Assembly: GCA_948567375.1 (NCBI GenBank)
Contig: OX419757.1
Coordinates: 31,000,001-31,064,000 of the forward strand
Source: Lunularia cruciata
Taxonomy: Eukaryota > Streptophyta > Marchantiopsida > Lunulariales > Lunulariaceae
Length of the DNA: 64,000 nucleotides
Reading direction: 5' to 3'
Shown here: piece after piece, positions 1 through 9,472 of the stretch
Position numbering within the stretch: the first letter of the stretch is position 1
Layout of the letters: each line of letters opens with the position of its first letter
Position numbers and translations under genes: made by a program
The notes under the pieces: model-generated
Seen by the model: only the letters and a program-made list of their open reading frames with translations
What the model was told of the DNA's origin: nothing
Databases searched by the model: none

Positions 1-430
1 GCTTAGTTGACTGGACAAATTGACTGGACAAATTTTTTTAAAGGTTTTGTCTTTTCTCACTCAACTTCAGCATATGGTTGATTAGACAATAAGAACCACT
101 TAGACATTAAATTCTTGTACTAAATTCTTATGAACCCTTTTAGAAAGAGAAGAGGTGATGTAGATTGACATATACCACTTAAACACAATATGGGAACAGA
201 AGAGATCAACTACCTTCAATATAATATAAGAATAACAGCTTTGAAAAAGCTTAAGAGAGAAGGAAATTCAACTAGATTTAGAACAACAAATAAAACTAAA
301 ACAAACAATAGAACTGGAGAGACTATCACTTGGTTGTAATAGCCTTCACCCAAAATGATTCATTAAGTGAAATTGTAATTTTTACTTTCAAACCCTAGTC
401 AAACAAAAACATAACTAAAAAGTGTAATGT
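1..430. other. AT-rich leader, no gene
   Basis: No coding region or RNA gene is recognisable. A 13-bp unit, TTGACTGGACAAA, is repeated directly at 7-32. The stretch leads into LTR-like sequence and is probably old retroelement or intergenic DNA. Confidence 0.5.
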
Positions 431-541
431 TGTGCATATACACATCGCTATACAACACACATCACTATCAACATCATACACTATAGAAGCATAACTCACA
501 CATAAGTCATACATGAACTCTAAAGTGCCACAATAATCAGT
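431..541 (-). repeat. Second partial copy of an LTR start
   Basis: Read on the minus strand, this begins GTGGCACTTTAGAG and runs about 105 bp in close agreement with the LTR start at 1089 downward. The two copies lie about 553 bp apart in the same orientation. This looks like a second LTR end lying head to tail behind the first, which suggests a tandem LTR or an insertion of one LTR next to another. Confidence 0.6.
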
Positions 542-1089
542 TTGTTACACAACTCAAATCACACTCAATCAGATACTTGATCTGTGATTCAACAATTTGT
601 CAACAACTAGATACTAATTATAGTCAAGCCACATCCATTCTAGCTAAGAGACTCCAGGTGACGCTCACCGGCTTTCTATCCACTCTAGCCTCTTGGCTAG
701 AGTGGACTCAAAGGCTCAACATCAAAGAAGTGAGCTCTCTAGAGTTGCACTTCCAAGGTATACTCCTGATTTTGACCTAGGTCTCACCCCAATGATCCCA
801 TTGATGGCACCTTGATGGTGAAAATGGTGCAAGTGACAATGAGCTCCATCATAGTCAATACCCCAAACACAAAATTTGACCATCATAAAGTAGTCTATGA
901 GTAATTGCTAAAATACCTACAACTACTATCATTGCTACTCAAGTGTTTGAACAATCTAGATGTGATGCTACAAATGGCATGACAATTATCATGTGTATAC
1001 ACATCACTGTACAACATACATTGTTGTCAACATCATACACTATAGAAGCACAACTCACACATAAGTCATACATGAACTCTAAAGTGCCA
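536..1089 (-). repeat. 3' LTR of the minus-strand gypsy element (copy L1)
   Basis: The segment is bounded on its element-internal side by a purine tract (1091-1101) and starts TGGCACTTT on the minus strand. About 460 bp of it (530-990) recur in the same orientation at 14,980-15,445, with a perfect match of about 43 bp at roughly 750-792 against 15,191-15,233. An inverted piece lies at 13,525-13,770. Its position just beyond the integrase-PHD end of the minus-strand element is what a 3' LTR should show. The exact outer end is unclear because a second LTR-like start follows at once. Confidence 0.6.
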
Positions 1090-1090
1090 T

Positions 1091-1101
1091 ATTTTCCCCC
1101 C
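1091..1101 (-). promoter_or_regulatory. Polypurine tract (plus-strand primer) of the minus-strand element
   Basis: On the minus strand the sequence reads GGGGGGAAAAT and is followed one base later by the LTR start TGGCACTTT. A run of purines directly before the 3' LTR is the usual plus-strand priming site of LTR retrotransposons. It lies about 165 bp beyond the PHD finger, in the right place and orientation. Confidence 0.6.
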
Positions 1102-1264
1102 TTGTTGGCAATTAGGTCCTTCTAACTCCACATAGCCATCTACTTCAAATATATGGTATACCTTTTGGTGGGCAAAAGATCAGGTTGGGTGCTATCAAGC
1201 CCCATTGTTAGTCACCTATATGTAATCTATACCATATAAAGGATGAACTAGCTATAGGTCAAGT

Positions 1265-1402
1265 ACATCTATGACATAACCACTATCCTTGAGGAACCAC
1301 CATGAAAGGAGGAGTCATACATGCCATATGCCATCCGCTAAAATAGCTATCACACACTAACATAGTAGTGGCTCCACCAAAAGAGCCACATAACATACAC
1401 CG
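1265..1402 (-). pseudogene. PHD-type zinc finger at the C-terminus of a gypsy integrase (decayed)
   Basis: The minus-strand frame from 1522 contains Cys at 1397-1399 and 1388-1390, then a Cys in LVCD, His and Cys in GWHMAC, the motif TPP and VPQG. After one in-frame TAG (1283-1285) it ends WLCHRCT with two more Cys (1274-1276, 1265-1267). Order and spacing match a C4HC3 PHD finger; only the fourth ligand, in CDSY, has become Tyr. PHD fingers read histone H3 tails. Here the finger follows the integrase C-terminal region in the same polyprotein, linked by HNCAPCHLPNIDGTMDP, so it probably acted as a chromatin-targeting module for integration. It is inactive now because of the stop and the lost ligand. 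Confidence 0.7.
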
Positions 1403-2350
1403 CAAGCCTGCACGTACAAGTGCCAAGCTTGGGTCCATAGTACCATCAATGTTTGGGAGGTGGCATGGTGCACAATTGTGCACATGATTTTTCCAAACAA
1501 TATCATCACGTCCTTCCAACACAAGGACTCCAGATGGAAAACCTCATGCACTCTCAAGATAGTACGGCCTGTAGAAACATCAAGTGTCGTTAGTTTTGTT
1601 TGCTATAGATTTACATAGTCACTTGGATGAACTTAAAAGATTGAGGATCTATAACCTCCTTCTCAAATGGCACCATAGCGTAAGGTGTCCTTATGTTGAG
1701 CAATTGCTAATTTCTCAAAGGCCATTGGCATCACTTTTCAAAGGATCTTTGACTATTGAAAGCATGTGCTCATCCATACATTTGGATCATCCACGTCCAA
1801 CACTATAATAACATCTTGACAAATGGCTGTAAGTAAATTTGGATCTTGTCCATAGAGTAGGAAGTAAGGAGAGAAGGATGCTAAGGAGGTAGTATGATGA
1901 TCAATCAAAGCCTTGTCACAAAAGACCTAAAACTCCCCCAAGAACTTTGTACCCTGATCAGTCAAAACCTCAACTGGTGCACCAAAATGACTAAGAACTC
2001 AATCCAAGAACAAGTAAGCAATCCCTTTACTAGACTTGTCAGGAACTGTCACCAACTCAATCCACTTAGAGAAGTGCTCCACCATCACCAAAACATACCA
2101 ATGATGTCTCACAATCAATGGTAAAGGTCAAACAAAGTCAAAAATCCAATGGTAATCCAATCCCATGATATGTAATGGGTGTAACTATGGTGTAGGAGCA
2201 TTAAATGATGCTCTAACTTGATCACAAACCACATATCTTGCAACAAACTGCTATACATTGGTTTGCATACCGTGCTACTAATAATCACTTTAGAGTAAGC
2301 TATATGTACGCTTTACCTTAAAATGTCCTAGCTCTTCATGAGCATGAAGG
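1400..2350 (-). pseudogene. Integrase region of the minus-strand Ty3/gypsy element
   Basis: In minus-strand order there are: an H2C2 zinc-binding domain beginning HAHEELGHF near 2340, whose first Cys is Tyr in ARYVVCD; a core with MVEHFSKWIELV, EVLTDQGTKFLGEF and DKALIDHHTTS (about 2130-1890); SPYFLLYGQDPN (about 1877-1842); and a C-terminal part with LAIAQHKDTLRYG and SDYVNL, then LRVHEVFHLESL (to about 1520). Integrase joins element cDNA to chromosomal DNA. The segment that should carry the catalytic Glu, between HHTTS and SPYF, is missing, and there are several stops and frame changes. The remnant is clearly inactive. It continues directly into the PHD finger. Confidence 0.8.
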
Positions 2351-2699
2351 ACCAACTGTGGTCTCTAAGATGGAAGTGGTACTACACGCATTCTACCATC
2401 CTCTTATACACAAAGAAGGTGTCTGCCTCCAATCTGAACTATCTAGCTTGTTGAAGAACACAGTCTCTCTTCTTGGCCCCAACTATGCCACCCACAACAC
2501 TAGTGCAAAGATAGTCCATCACTAAGACATCATCATGAATGTCTTGCTGGATTGTACCACTATCTCCACTCTCTGGATTTGTGACCTCAATAACTCCTCT
2601 TCTATGCACTGAGAGAGATACTACCAAAGCCTCAAAAAATATACAAAGAAAGGCAGATGCATGCCAACTTGGCACCATCTCCTCATCTGTCTCACCATG

Positions 2700-4130
2700 C
2701 TAAGATGCTCCAATCTAATCTTGCTAGCTGGGACATGGATTTTTACTCAACTCATCTACATCACAGTTCACCACTCCAAGTTTATGAATAATTGTGAAAT
2801 CATACTCCTATAAAATCAGAGCCTATCATGCAAGCTTCCCTAAAAGCTTCTTGGACTCCATCAACCACTTCAATGGCTACCACATGGCTACCATCAATGA
2901 TGAGAGTAAAGGGGTTACCAAATAGGTAACTTGAAAAATGTGTTATTTTCCATATTGCTACCAAGCACTCTCTTTAATATGAACTATACTTCACCTCCAC
3001 TGAATTGATGGAGCAACTAGTATAGGCCACCACAAACTCCTTCCCCTCATCATCGTGCTAGATGAGCATTGCTCCAAGCCCCAACATACTCCAATCAATG
3101 TGAACTTGAAATGGTCTTCCTTTGATTGGTCTTATCAAAATAGGAGCAAATGTCAACCTCTCATTGAGCTCTACAAAAGCTCTCTTCTGCTCATCTCCCC
3201 AACACCACTCTTGTGTAAGCTTGGCCAACTTTTTCAAGGCCTTGGCAATGGCATTAAATCCTCTAACATAGCAGTGATAGAAGTTTGCCAACCCAAGGAA
3301 TGCTCACACTCTGCTCATGTCAAGAAATATGCACAATAGCCTCCACCTTGGTCTACTAAACACCAAGTTCTCTAGGGTAGATAGTGTGACCTAAATACTC
3401 AACCTGCTCATAGAAGAACCTACACCTCGTAGGATGTAATTTGAGTCCATGAGATCTCAACCTCTCAAACACCTCCAACAACTGTCTTTCATGCTCCTCC
3501 ACAATAGTGCTATAAACCAAAATGTCATCAATTTAGCACCAAGCAAAATCCAATCTAAGCTAGGATCCTGTCCATGACCCTCTAGAACTTGGCAAGAGCA
3601 TTCCTTAACCCAAATGGTAAGAACTTCCATTGATATAACACATCCTTGTTGTGAGTATCAATAGCCCAAAAATTTTTCTTGGACTTATCCTCCTCCTTGA
3701 TTGGCAACTAATGATATTTTTCTTGAAGATCTAAAGTATTGAAGACCTTTGCATGCCCAATCACATCAAAGATCTCCTCCAATGTAGGCATGGCATACCA
3801 ATCAGCCCTAGTCTCTCGGTTGATAGGATAGTAATCTCCATATATTTGCTTATCTATGTGGCTTCCATCCATATCCTTCTTGGCTGGCATCACTGTAGCT
3901 AATGCATACTCTCTATGTGAAATCTCCGCCAAACTAGCCTCAAAAAGATCTCTATTCCAGCTTTGAATCAATGCTCTCTCCATGTCACTATATTGATAGG
4001 GACATCAGAAAATTGGTGTATTGTTAGTCAGCTCAACCCTTATACTAGGTCCCTTCAGAGCACCTAAATCCTTCATATTGAAAGCAAAACAACTTTTGTA
4101 GCTCCTCAAGATCCTCCAAACTCTCTGTCT
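2700..4130 (-). pseudogene. Reverse transcriptase-RNase H region of the minus-strand Ty3/gypsy element
   Basis: From 3983 the minus strand encodes a typical RT start: MPAKKD, GDYYPINRET, AMPTLEEIFD, VFNTLDL. Near 3524-3538 the catalytic motif should read Y-I-D-D, but the Tyr codon is a stop (3533-3535), giving C-stop-I-D-D. RT continues with VEEHERQLLEVFERLRSHGL. At 3291-3058 come the RT end and RNase H start (NFYHCYVRGFNAIAKALKKL, IKGRPFQVHIDWS), then FVVAY, SINSVEVKYSSY and SYLFGNPFT. These enzymes copy element RNA and remove the template. Stops and frame changes make it a dead copy. Frame and order agree with the downstream integrase. Confidence 0.85.
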
Positions 4131-5150
4131 TTTCCTCTCTTGTAAGCTTGGGTCCAAGATCTAGCTCTCAAGTATCCTCTATAATTGTTGTAAAAGTGGA
4201 AGACCTATTGACTAGCTGCTACATTGGGTCCTTGGAAGTAGTAGTGTCATGCTCCCAAGCACTAGAGGTCCCAACCTCAGTGTGAAAAACTCACTCTGAT
4301 CTGGCTGCAAACTCCATATGTCTTCTAGCTGCATCCCAAGTAGACCAAGTGTGTAATCCAAGTAGACCATGCTCACCTAGATGGACTCCAAGTAGACCAC
4401 TATCCATAGTAGCCATTGGTTGTGTCCCAAGAATACACTATCCACTCTATTTATTGCTCCTCGCATGTGCCTAAATCATCTCTATAGGCACAGAGCTCAC
4501 AAGTGTCCAAGTGGTGATGCATATCAAGCCCAACCTATGCTCCTCTGCCAAACCAAGGCTCACAATCTAGGTCAAATAGTTCAAGTCCATAACTTGACTT
4601 AACACTTGACGCTTGGATGCCTCTAACACTATTGAAACAACCATAATACTAGTGAAAAAACTTATTGCCCCCTCTCCCTCATTAGCATTGGGCTCCACCA
4701 ATTATTATAACTATGAATCCCAAACCAATCCAAGACCTCCCTCTCAAAAAGCATGGGATCTTGGGAAACTCATAAGTGAGGGCTTTAGGCTGTCCAACTA
4801 TGTTCACCACTAATATAGGTGACCTATCAGCCATTACCACCGTCTGAGATTGACATCCAACATCCACGATGTCATTAACAATGATGTGGTCTAGTCACTA
4901 AATCCCATCATAAGCGCATTGTAAAACCTCTCTAAGTAGGAGGTTTGTCCACCAAAGTCAAAGATGATGAGCATGTGATCCCACTTTGGCTACATCTAAC
5001 AATATGGCAAGTCCCATCCAAGAATGGACCTACTATGTAGTCACTACCACCCGGGTGCAAGAGTCACCTATCAAAGGGATGTTCTCCAAAATGTAAGCTA
5101 AAGGAACAGAGTGATGAACTTGGAGATGTTGTAATATACATAATATCTCC
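4131..5150 (-). other. Upstream part of the minus-strand element, probably gag/protease remnant
   Basis: This lies 5' of the RT on the minus strand, where gag and protease belong. Minus-strand reading gives fragments such as LEELQKLFCFQYE close to the RT boundary, but no zinc knuckle or protease active site that I can name. The motif CCAAGTAGACCA occurs three times at about 4345-4400. I call this element interior by position only. Confidence 0.35.
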
Positions 5151-5709
5151 CAAAACACACCAAAAGGGGGTTCTTGAAGAACCTCACCAAGCATGTGGTA
5201 CCCACAATTTTATTTTTTTCTTATTTATGAAGAAGAAGTGTACCGATGAAGTTGTATTGCACCTGTATGACATTAGAAGGTGAAGAATGGAGTCTTTGGG
5301 TTGTAACCCAAAGTAAAGTGACTTTGTATCAAAAGACAAAGTACTCAGAGGGGTCTTGTTAGCATTCAACCCAAAGTAAGGAAATTTTGGCTCACGGGTG
5401 CTCAACTCAAGGCAAGGATAGTGTAACAACTTTCCTTTGGGGTTGAACATTCAAGAAGGTACCGCACATTAAAAAAAATGGCTGGCCTATGAGCGGGAGA
5501 AAATTGACATTGACAAGAGCATGCAAGAGGTGTGATTTCTTGGTAGAAACTCAAAGTGAAGAAAGACGGAGGAGGCGCACTACTATAAGATTCAAGATAG
5601 AGACAAAGAGATGACAAATAATTTTCCATCACCATTAAGAGGTTGTCTTGAGGGAGATTGTGGAAAAGGGAGTGTAGTAAGAGATACATTGGTGTATTGA
5701 GAGGAAGCC
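5151..5709 (+). other. Junction region without a recognisable gene
   Basis: The stretch lies between minus-strand element DNA and a plus-strand coding-like block. A purine run, AAAAGGGGG, is at 5162-5170. Short open frames occur on both strands but none has a recognisable motif. Confidence 0.35.
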
Positions 5710-6159
5710 ATGAGAGTTAATCTGGGAATCAGTAGGAAGAGTAGTCACCAATCCAGAGTGGAGGAGAGTAAGATGGGAGGTGGGAAGAAGAACTCGGAAT
5801 TTGCAATGAGGAATCATGCAATTTGGAGATTAGATGTGATTGCAAGAATCAAAGTCTTGAGTAGACTTCAGATCATATTTCTAGCATGGAATTGGAACCT
5901 TAGCTTTCTAGGTTTCATGACTAAGATTATTGAGAGTAAATGTCTTGATGGACCTAAGGCAGAGGGTAAGAGAGGAAATCTAGCTTGCTCGACAGAGTCA
6001 GATTGGAGGTTTGTACTTGGAAGAGAGGCGGGTGAGGAGCAAGGAGCCACGATCTTGGGGAAAGGAGAAGTAGTTGAAGAAACAAAAGAAGTGAGAGATG
6101 CCTTTTCTTCAAAATGCACGAAGAATGGTTACAAGTCAAGAGCTATAAGGATGCTATGA
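5710..6159 (+). pseudogene. Unrecognised 149-codon frame upstream of the coiled-coil frame
   Basis: An open frame of 149 codons shows no family motif that I recognise. It is basic at the start (NLGISRKSSHQSR) and acidic towards the end (GEVVEETKEV). Around 6100 the reading passes to the next frame at 6114 with a small overlap, so it may be the front part of the same gene separated by a frameshift. It is plus-strand retroelement material by context, not by homology. It may be spurious. Confidence 0.3.
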
Positions 6160-8195
6160 GGAGAGGCATCATAGGAGCAATGATGGCTATCTTCAAGCCG
6201 GAGCAAACTACTTATGTGATGAAGCATCAAGCGGTGTTCTTCCATAAGATGTTTGCAAGGGAGCCAATCAATTGGGTGAAGTTCTTCCATCAGCGTACAA
6301 AACAAATGGTGTGGAACTTGCAGGACAAGTCGCATCCACACTACATCGTGCCGTTTGCAGCCCACTTCTATTTGGGATTTCATTTGCTGAATGCGGTGGA
6401 GAGGCACAAGATGGTGTTGCACTTCCATCCCAATTTGAGAAAAGATGTTGATGTGGAGGAGCAGCAATACATTTGGTAAATCAAAAGCAATGACAAGTAC
6501 TACGTGCAAATAGGGCAAAGCGTGCATGCGGAGTTGAATACTCCAAAGTCAAAGAAGAGGATTTCACAAGGAGGAGAAGAAGAAGTGGCAGGGACAGGAC
6601 TATGGAAGATCAGAAAAGTAAACCCAAGGAAAGACCTGGTGGTAATTGCGTCTTTGGGAGTAGAATCAGAAGGGGAAGCCAAGTACAAGTCAGAAGACTC
6701 GAGGAAGGAGGAAGAACCTGAACTCACATTGCAGAGTGGTGAAGCAAGTAGTGAGAGTGAAGATGTAGTGGAGCCGCAACCGGTACCAGAGGAGGGCAAA
6801 GCAAAGCTAGAGATGGCAAAGGAATGTAACTCGAGGCAAGAAGAAGAAGTTCCAAAGAAGGAGGAAAAGAGGGTGATCATTTAGAGAGGTGTCCATTCCA
6901 GAAGGAAGGTAACGTATGAGGCGGGGCCGAGTAGAAGAAGAGAAGTGGAGAGTAGAAGTTTAGGAAGTGAAGAATCTATCTCCATAAGACAACTACGGCT
7001 AAGAAGAAGAGTGTCAAGTGAAGAAGAAGTAAAGAAGGAGAAAAGCCCGCAAGCCAAGGTAAACCAGAGCGGAGGAGTAAAGTATCTATGAGAGGTTGTA
7101 TGCCCATTGTTAGTAAAGTTGGAAGAGAAGAAGAGAGAAATGCAGTCAAAGTATCTAGAGGTAAAGACTATGTTGCAAGTATGGGCAAGATTAGAGAAAG
7201 AGAACTTGGAGTTGAAGGAGAGCATAATCCAAGGTGAGGAGTAGAGGGAAGTATTATGAGTAGATGCAGTAGTACAAAATCAAGTAATTGAAAATTTGAA
7301 GAAGGAAGTGGGAAGTAAAGAGAGGATAATCAAGTAGAATGTCATAATGAGAGAAAGACAGATAGTATAGTATGAAATCTTGAAACAACAATTTGTTGAT
7401 TCACAATTAGAAATGATTCATGCTATGGCAAGAGTAGCATAGAAGGAGCAAGAGCTTGATAGAGTGATGGAGAGTGTAGAAGAGAAGAAGCAGCTTTGGC
7501 AAAGGGAGTTGATAGTGAGATACAGAGAAGAAGAAAGATTGCGGGAGTTACTTCATAATCTAGAAGAGAAGATTGTTTAGAAGGAGAAGGAGAAGGAGAC
7601 GGTGAAAGCCAAATTTGAGGCAAAACTGGCAATGTATAGGGAAGATTGGCTGATGGATCAAGAACAAGAGAGAAAGATGAGGCTCAAGCCATTGATAAAG
7701 ATCATAACAAAGATGAATGCGATCCTGAGTACAGAAGCCAGTGTGAGGATCAAGGAAACAAGATTGCATGAGTTGAAGTTGTTGGTGCAAGAGACAAGGA
7801 GGAGAAATCCAAAGGATAAAGATTTGAATGCTTTGCTGATTGGTCTCATAACTGGTGTAGATAGGAAGATATTGGAAGTGGAAGACAATATCATGATCAG
7901 ATTAGATTTAGTTAAGTTAGAGATAGATAAACTTTGGAAAGATGTAAAAGCAAAGCCCAAAGTCAATGAAGTAGGAGTATAGATATCTTCGGAGTTACCA
8001 TTGGAGATATTAGAGAAAGATGGGTCAAAAGATAAAGAGTTAAATAAGGTGCCTACTAGTGTAATTGTAGTTTAGAGTGAAGAAGTAGTAAAAATAGTGA
8101 AGGATTTAGTAAACTCAAATAGACCCAAGGATAGAGTAGTATGTCAGGTTACTTCACGATTGGAAGTTGAGGAAGAAGTAGACATTGGATCGGCA
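6114..8195 (+). pseudogene. Long accessory reading frame with coiled coil, interrupted only by stops
   Basis: A single reading frame runs about 690 codons without any frame change, broken by eleven stops before the terminal TAG at 8196. The first 120 residues contain the stretch EPINWVKFFHQ then YIVPFAAHFYLGFHLL, which loosely resembles globular modules found in extra ORFs of plant Tat/Athila-type elements. Residues after about 130 are acidic and serine-rich, then long stretches of Glu/Lys/Gln/Arg with heptad-like spacing suggest coiled coil (about 6900-7700), ending in a more mixed part (LHELKLLVQETRRRN, DLNALLIGLITGVDRKILEV). It ends 68 bp before a purine tract and LTR, so it is probably the 3' accessory or env-position ORF of a gypsy element. 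Function is unknown. Confidence 0.5.
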
Positions 8196-8262
8196 TAGTA
8201 AAACTTTTGAGATTTGAAGAGGCAAATATGAAGAGGTGCATTGTCATTTCAAATCTACAAGT

Positions 8263-8270
8263 AGGAAAAG
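8263..8270 (+). promoter_or_regulatory. Possible polypurine tract
   Basis: AGGAAAAG lies immediately before the putative LTR start TTGTTAGGGAAC. It is short, so it supports the LTR boundary only weakly. If real, it marks the LTR that follows as the 3' LTR of the element carrying the coiled-coil frame. Confidence 0.35.
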
Positions 8271-8271
8271 T

Positions 8272-9003
8272 TGTTAGGGAACGGTATAGTTGTTAGTAAC
8301 TATTGGTTGCTTCACTATTTAAAGGTGGCATTTGTAGTATATTGTTGTTCAGTATTCATAATTTTTGAGAATAGATAAAGCAAAGTGTTGATTTCAATGC
8401 TCATTGCTTGAGCTTGATTTTGAGTATCAACACTGTGTTTGTAATTGTGAGTGTGTACATAATTTCAAAGTGTAAGTCAGTATGCTTGTTGGATGTTAGA
8501 TTCCATAGCCTTGATCTTCATTCCGTGTGTTTGATCCTGAGTAAAGTGCAATCAGAGCAATGCCTTGACAGATATGAGATGAATTGTAGTGTTGGTAGTA
8601 TTCTGCAATTGTGAGTGCAGTGCAGTGTTGATGTGAAGCAATTTTGATTGAGGAAAGTGTGCTTTCAATGGAGGGGTAGAACACAATTTTGAGGCAAAGT
8701 CGTTTTGTAGTGAAGTGCCGTTTTCAGGAGAATCTAAATCATCACAATCAAGATTGTTTGGAAAGATTTGATGAACTTGTGATTATGGGTGATAAATTGT
8801 TGTGATGAGACTACAAGTCAATGCTTGTTACTCTCTTTTGGGTGTAGTTGCTACCTGAGAGATTAAAGACAAAATCAAGAAGGACTACATTGTGACATTT
8901 GACTTTGTATTTGACCAATTCTAAATTGTAATTCTAAATAAATAACTTACTTGATTACCGCAAAAGTGATATTGTTGTGATAAGTGATTGATGAGTTGTC
9001 ACA
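8272..9003 (+). repeat. LTR of a Tat/Athila-like gypsy element
   Basis: The segment starts TGTTAGGG and ends TTGTCACA, so it has TG..CA ends, and is about 732 bp long. It is followed after seven bases by a primer-binding site. It contains a TATA-like box and no coding sequence. The right end is well supported by the PBS; the left end rests on the purine run and the TG dinucleotide. I could not find a second copy inside the window. Confidence 0.5.
8314..8324 (+). promoter_or_regulatory. TATA-like box in the LTR
   Basis: CTATTTAAAGG is the best promoter element in the putative LTR. It lies about 45 bp after the LTR start, in the U3 part, and would start transcription towards gag on the plus strand. 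Confidence 0.35.
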
Positions 9004-9010
9004 TGATTTT

Positions 9011-9028
9011 TGGTGCCGCTGCCAGGGA
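9011..9028 (+). promoter_or_regulatory. Primer-binding site, tRNA-Asp type
   Basis: TGGTGCCGCTGCCAGGGA matches the plant Athila/Tat type site TGGCGCCGTTGCCGGGGA at 15 of 18 positions, counted by eye. That site pairs with the 3' end of tRNA-Asp to prime minus-strand cDNA. The three differences are all transitions. It fixes the LTR end just upstream and identifies the element lineage. Confidence 0.75.
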
Positions 9029-9472
9029 TACAAATCTCGGAAGTGGAAGAATACAAAGCCAATTTCAAAATTGGGTGTCAAAGTAATGAATGTCTACATT
9101 GAGAGAACAATGAGAAGAGAGAGTTCAAAGACAAACGTTGAATTGTGAAGAAGAAGAACGCCTAAAGAATCAATCCACTTTTGACAAAACCAAACAAGAG
9201 GCATTGGATTTTCAACTTCTTCATGAAGTTCAAGAAGCCTTGCGAGAACTCAAAAAAAAGAAACACAAAGGCGGTTGGCAAGGCAATTCTTGTCTCCCTC
9301 TGCCAAGAAGAAGAAAGACTCAAGCAGGTAGATATATTCATTACGACCCAATACACCGACTTCCCCTAAAGCTGTAAAGGAAGTCAAATTTATCAAGAAA
9401 TTTTGTTGGGAAGAGACAACACAAACACTAACAAAAGAAGAGTGTCAACACCTTCTACGCACGATCCTTTGA

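Noticed and set aside
6129-6880. Minus-strand open frames opposite the coiled-coil frame
   Set aside because: They are Ser/Leu-rich, as expected for the antisense of a Glu/Lys-rich frame.
6114-8195. TAG reassigned to glutamine
   Set aside because: The intact host gene and the other elements behave with the standard code; deamination of CAG in methylated DNA explains the pattern more simply.
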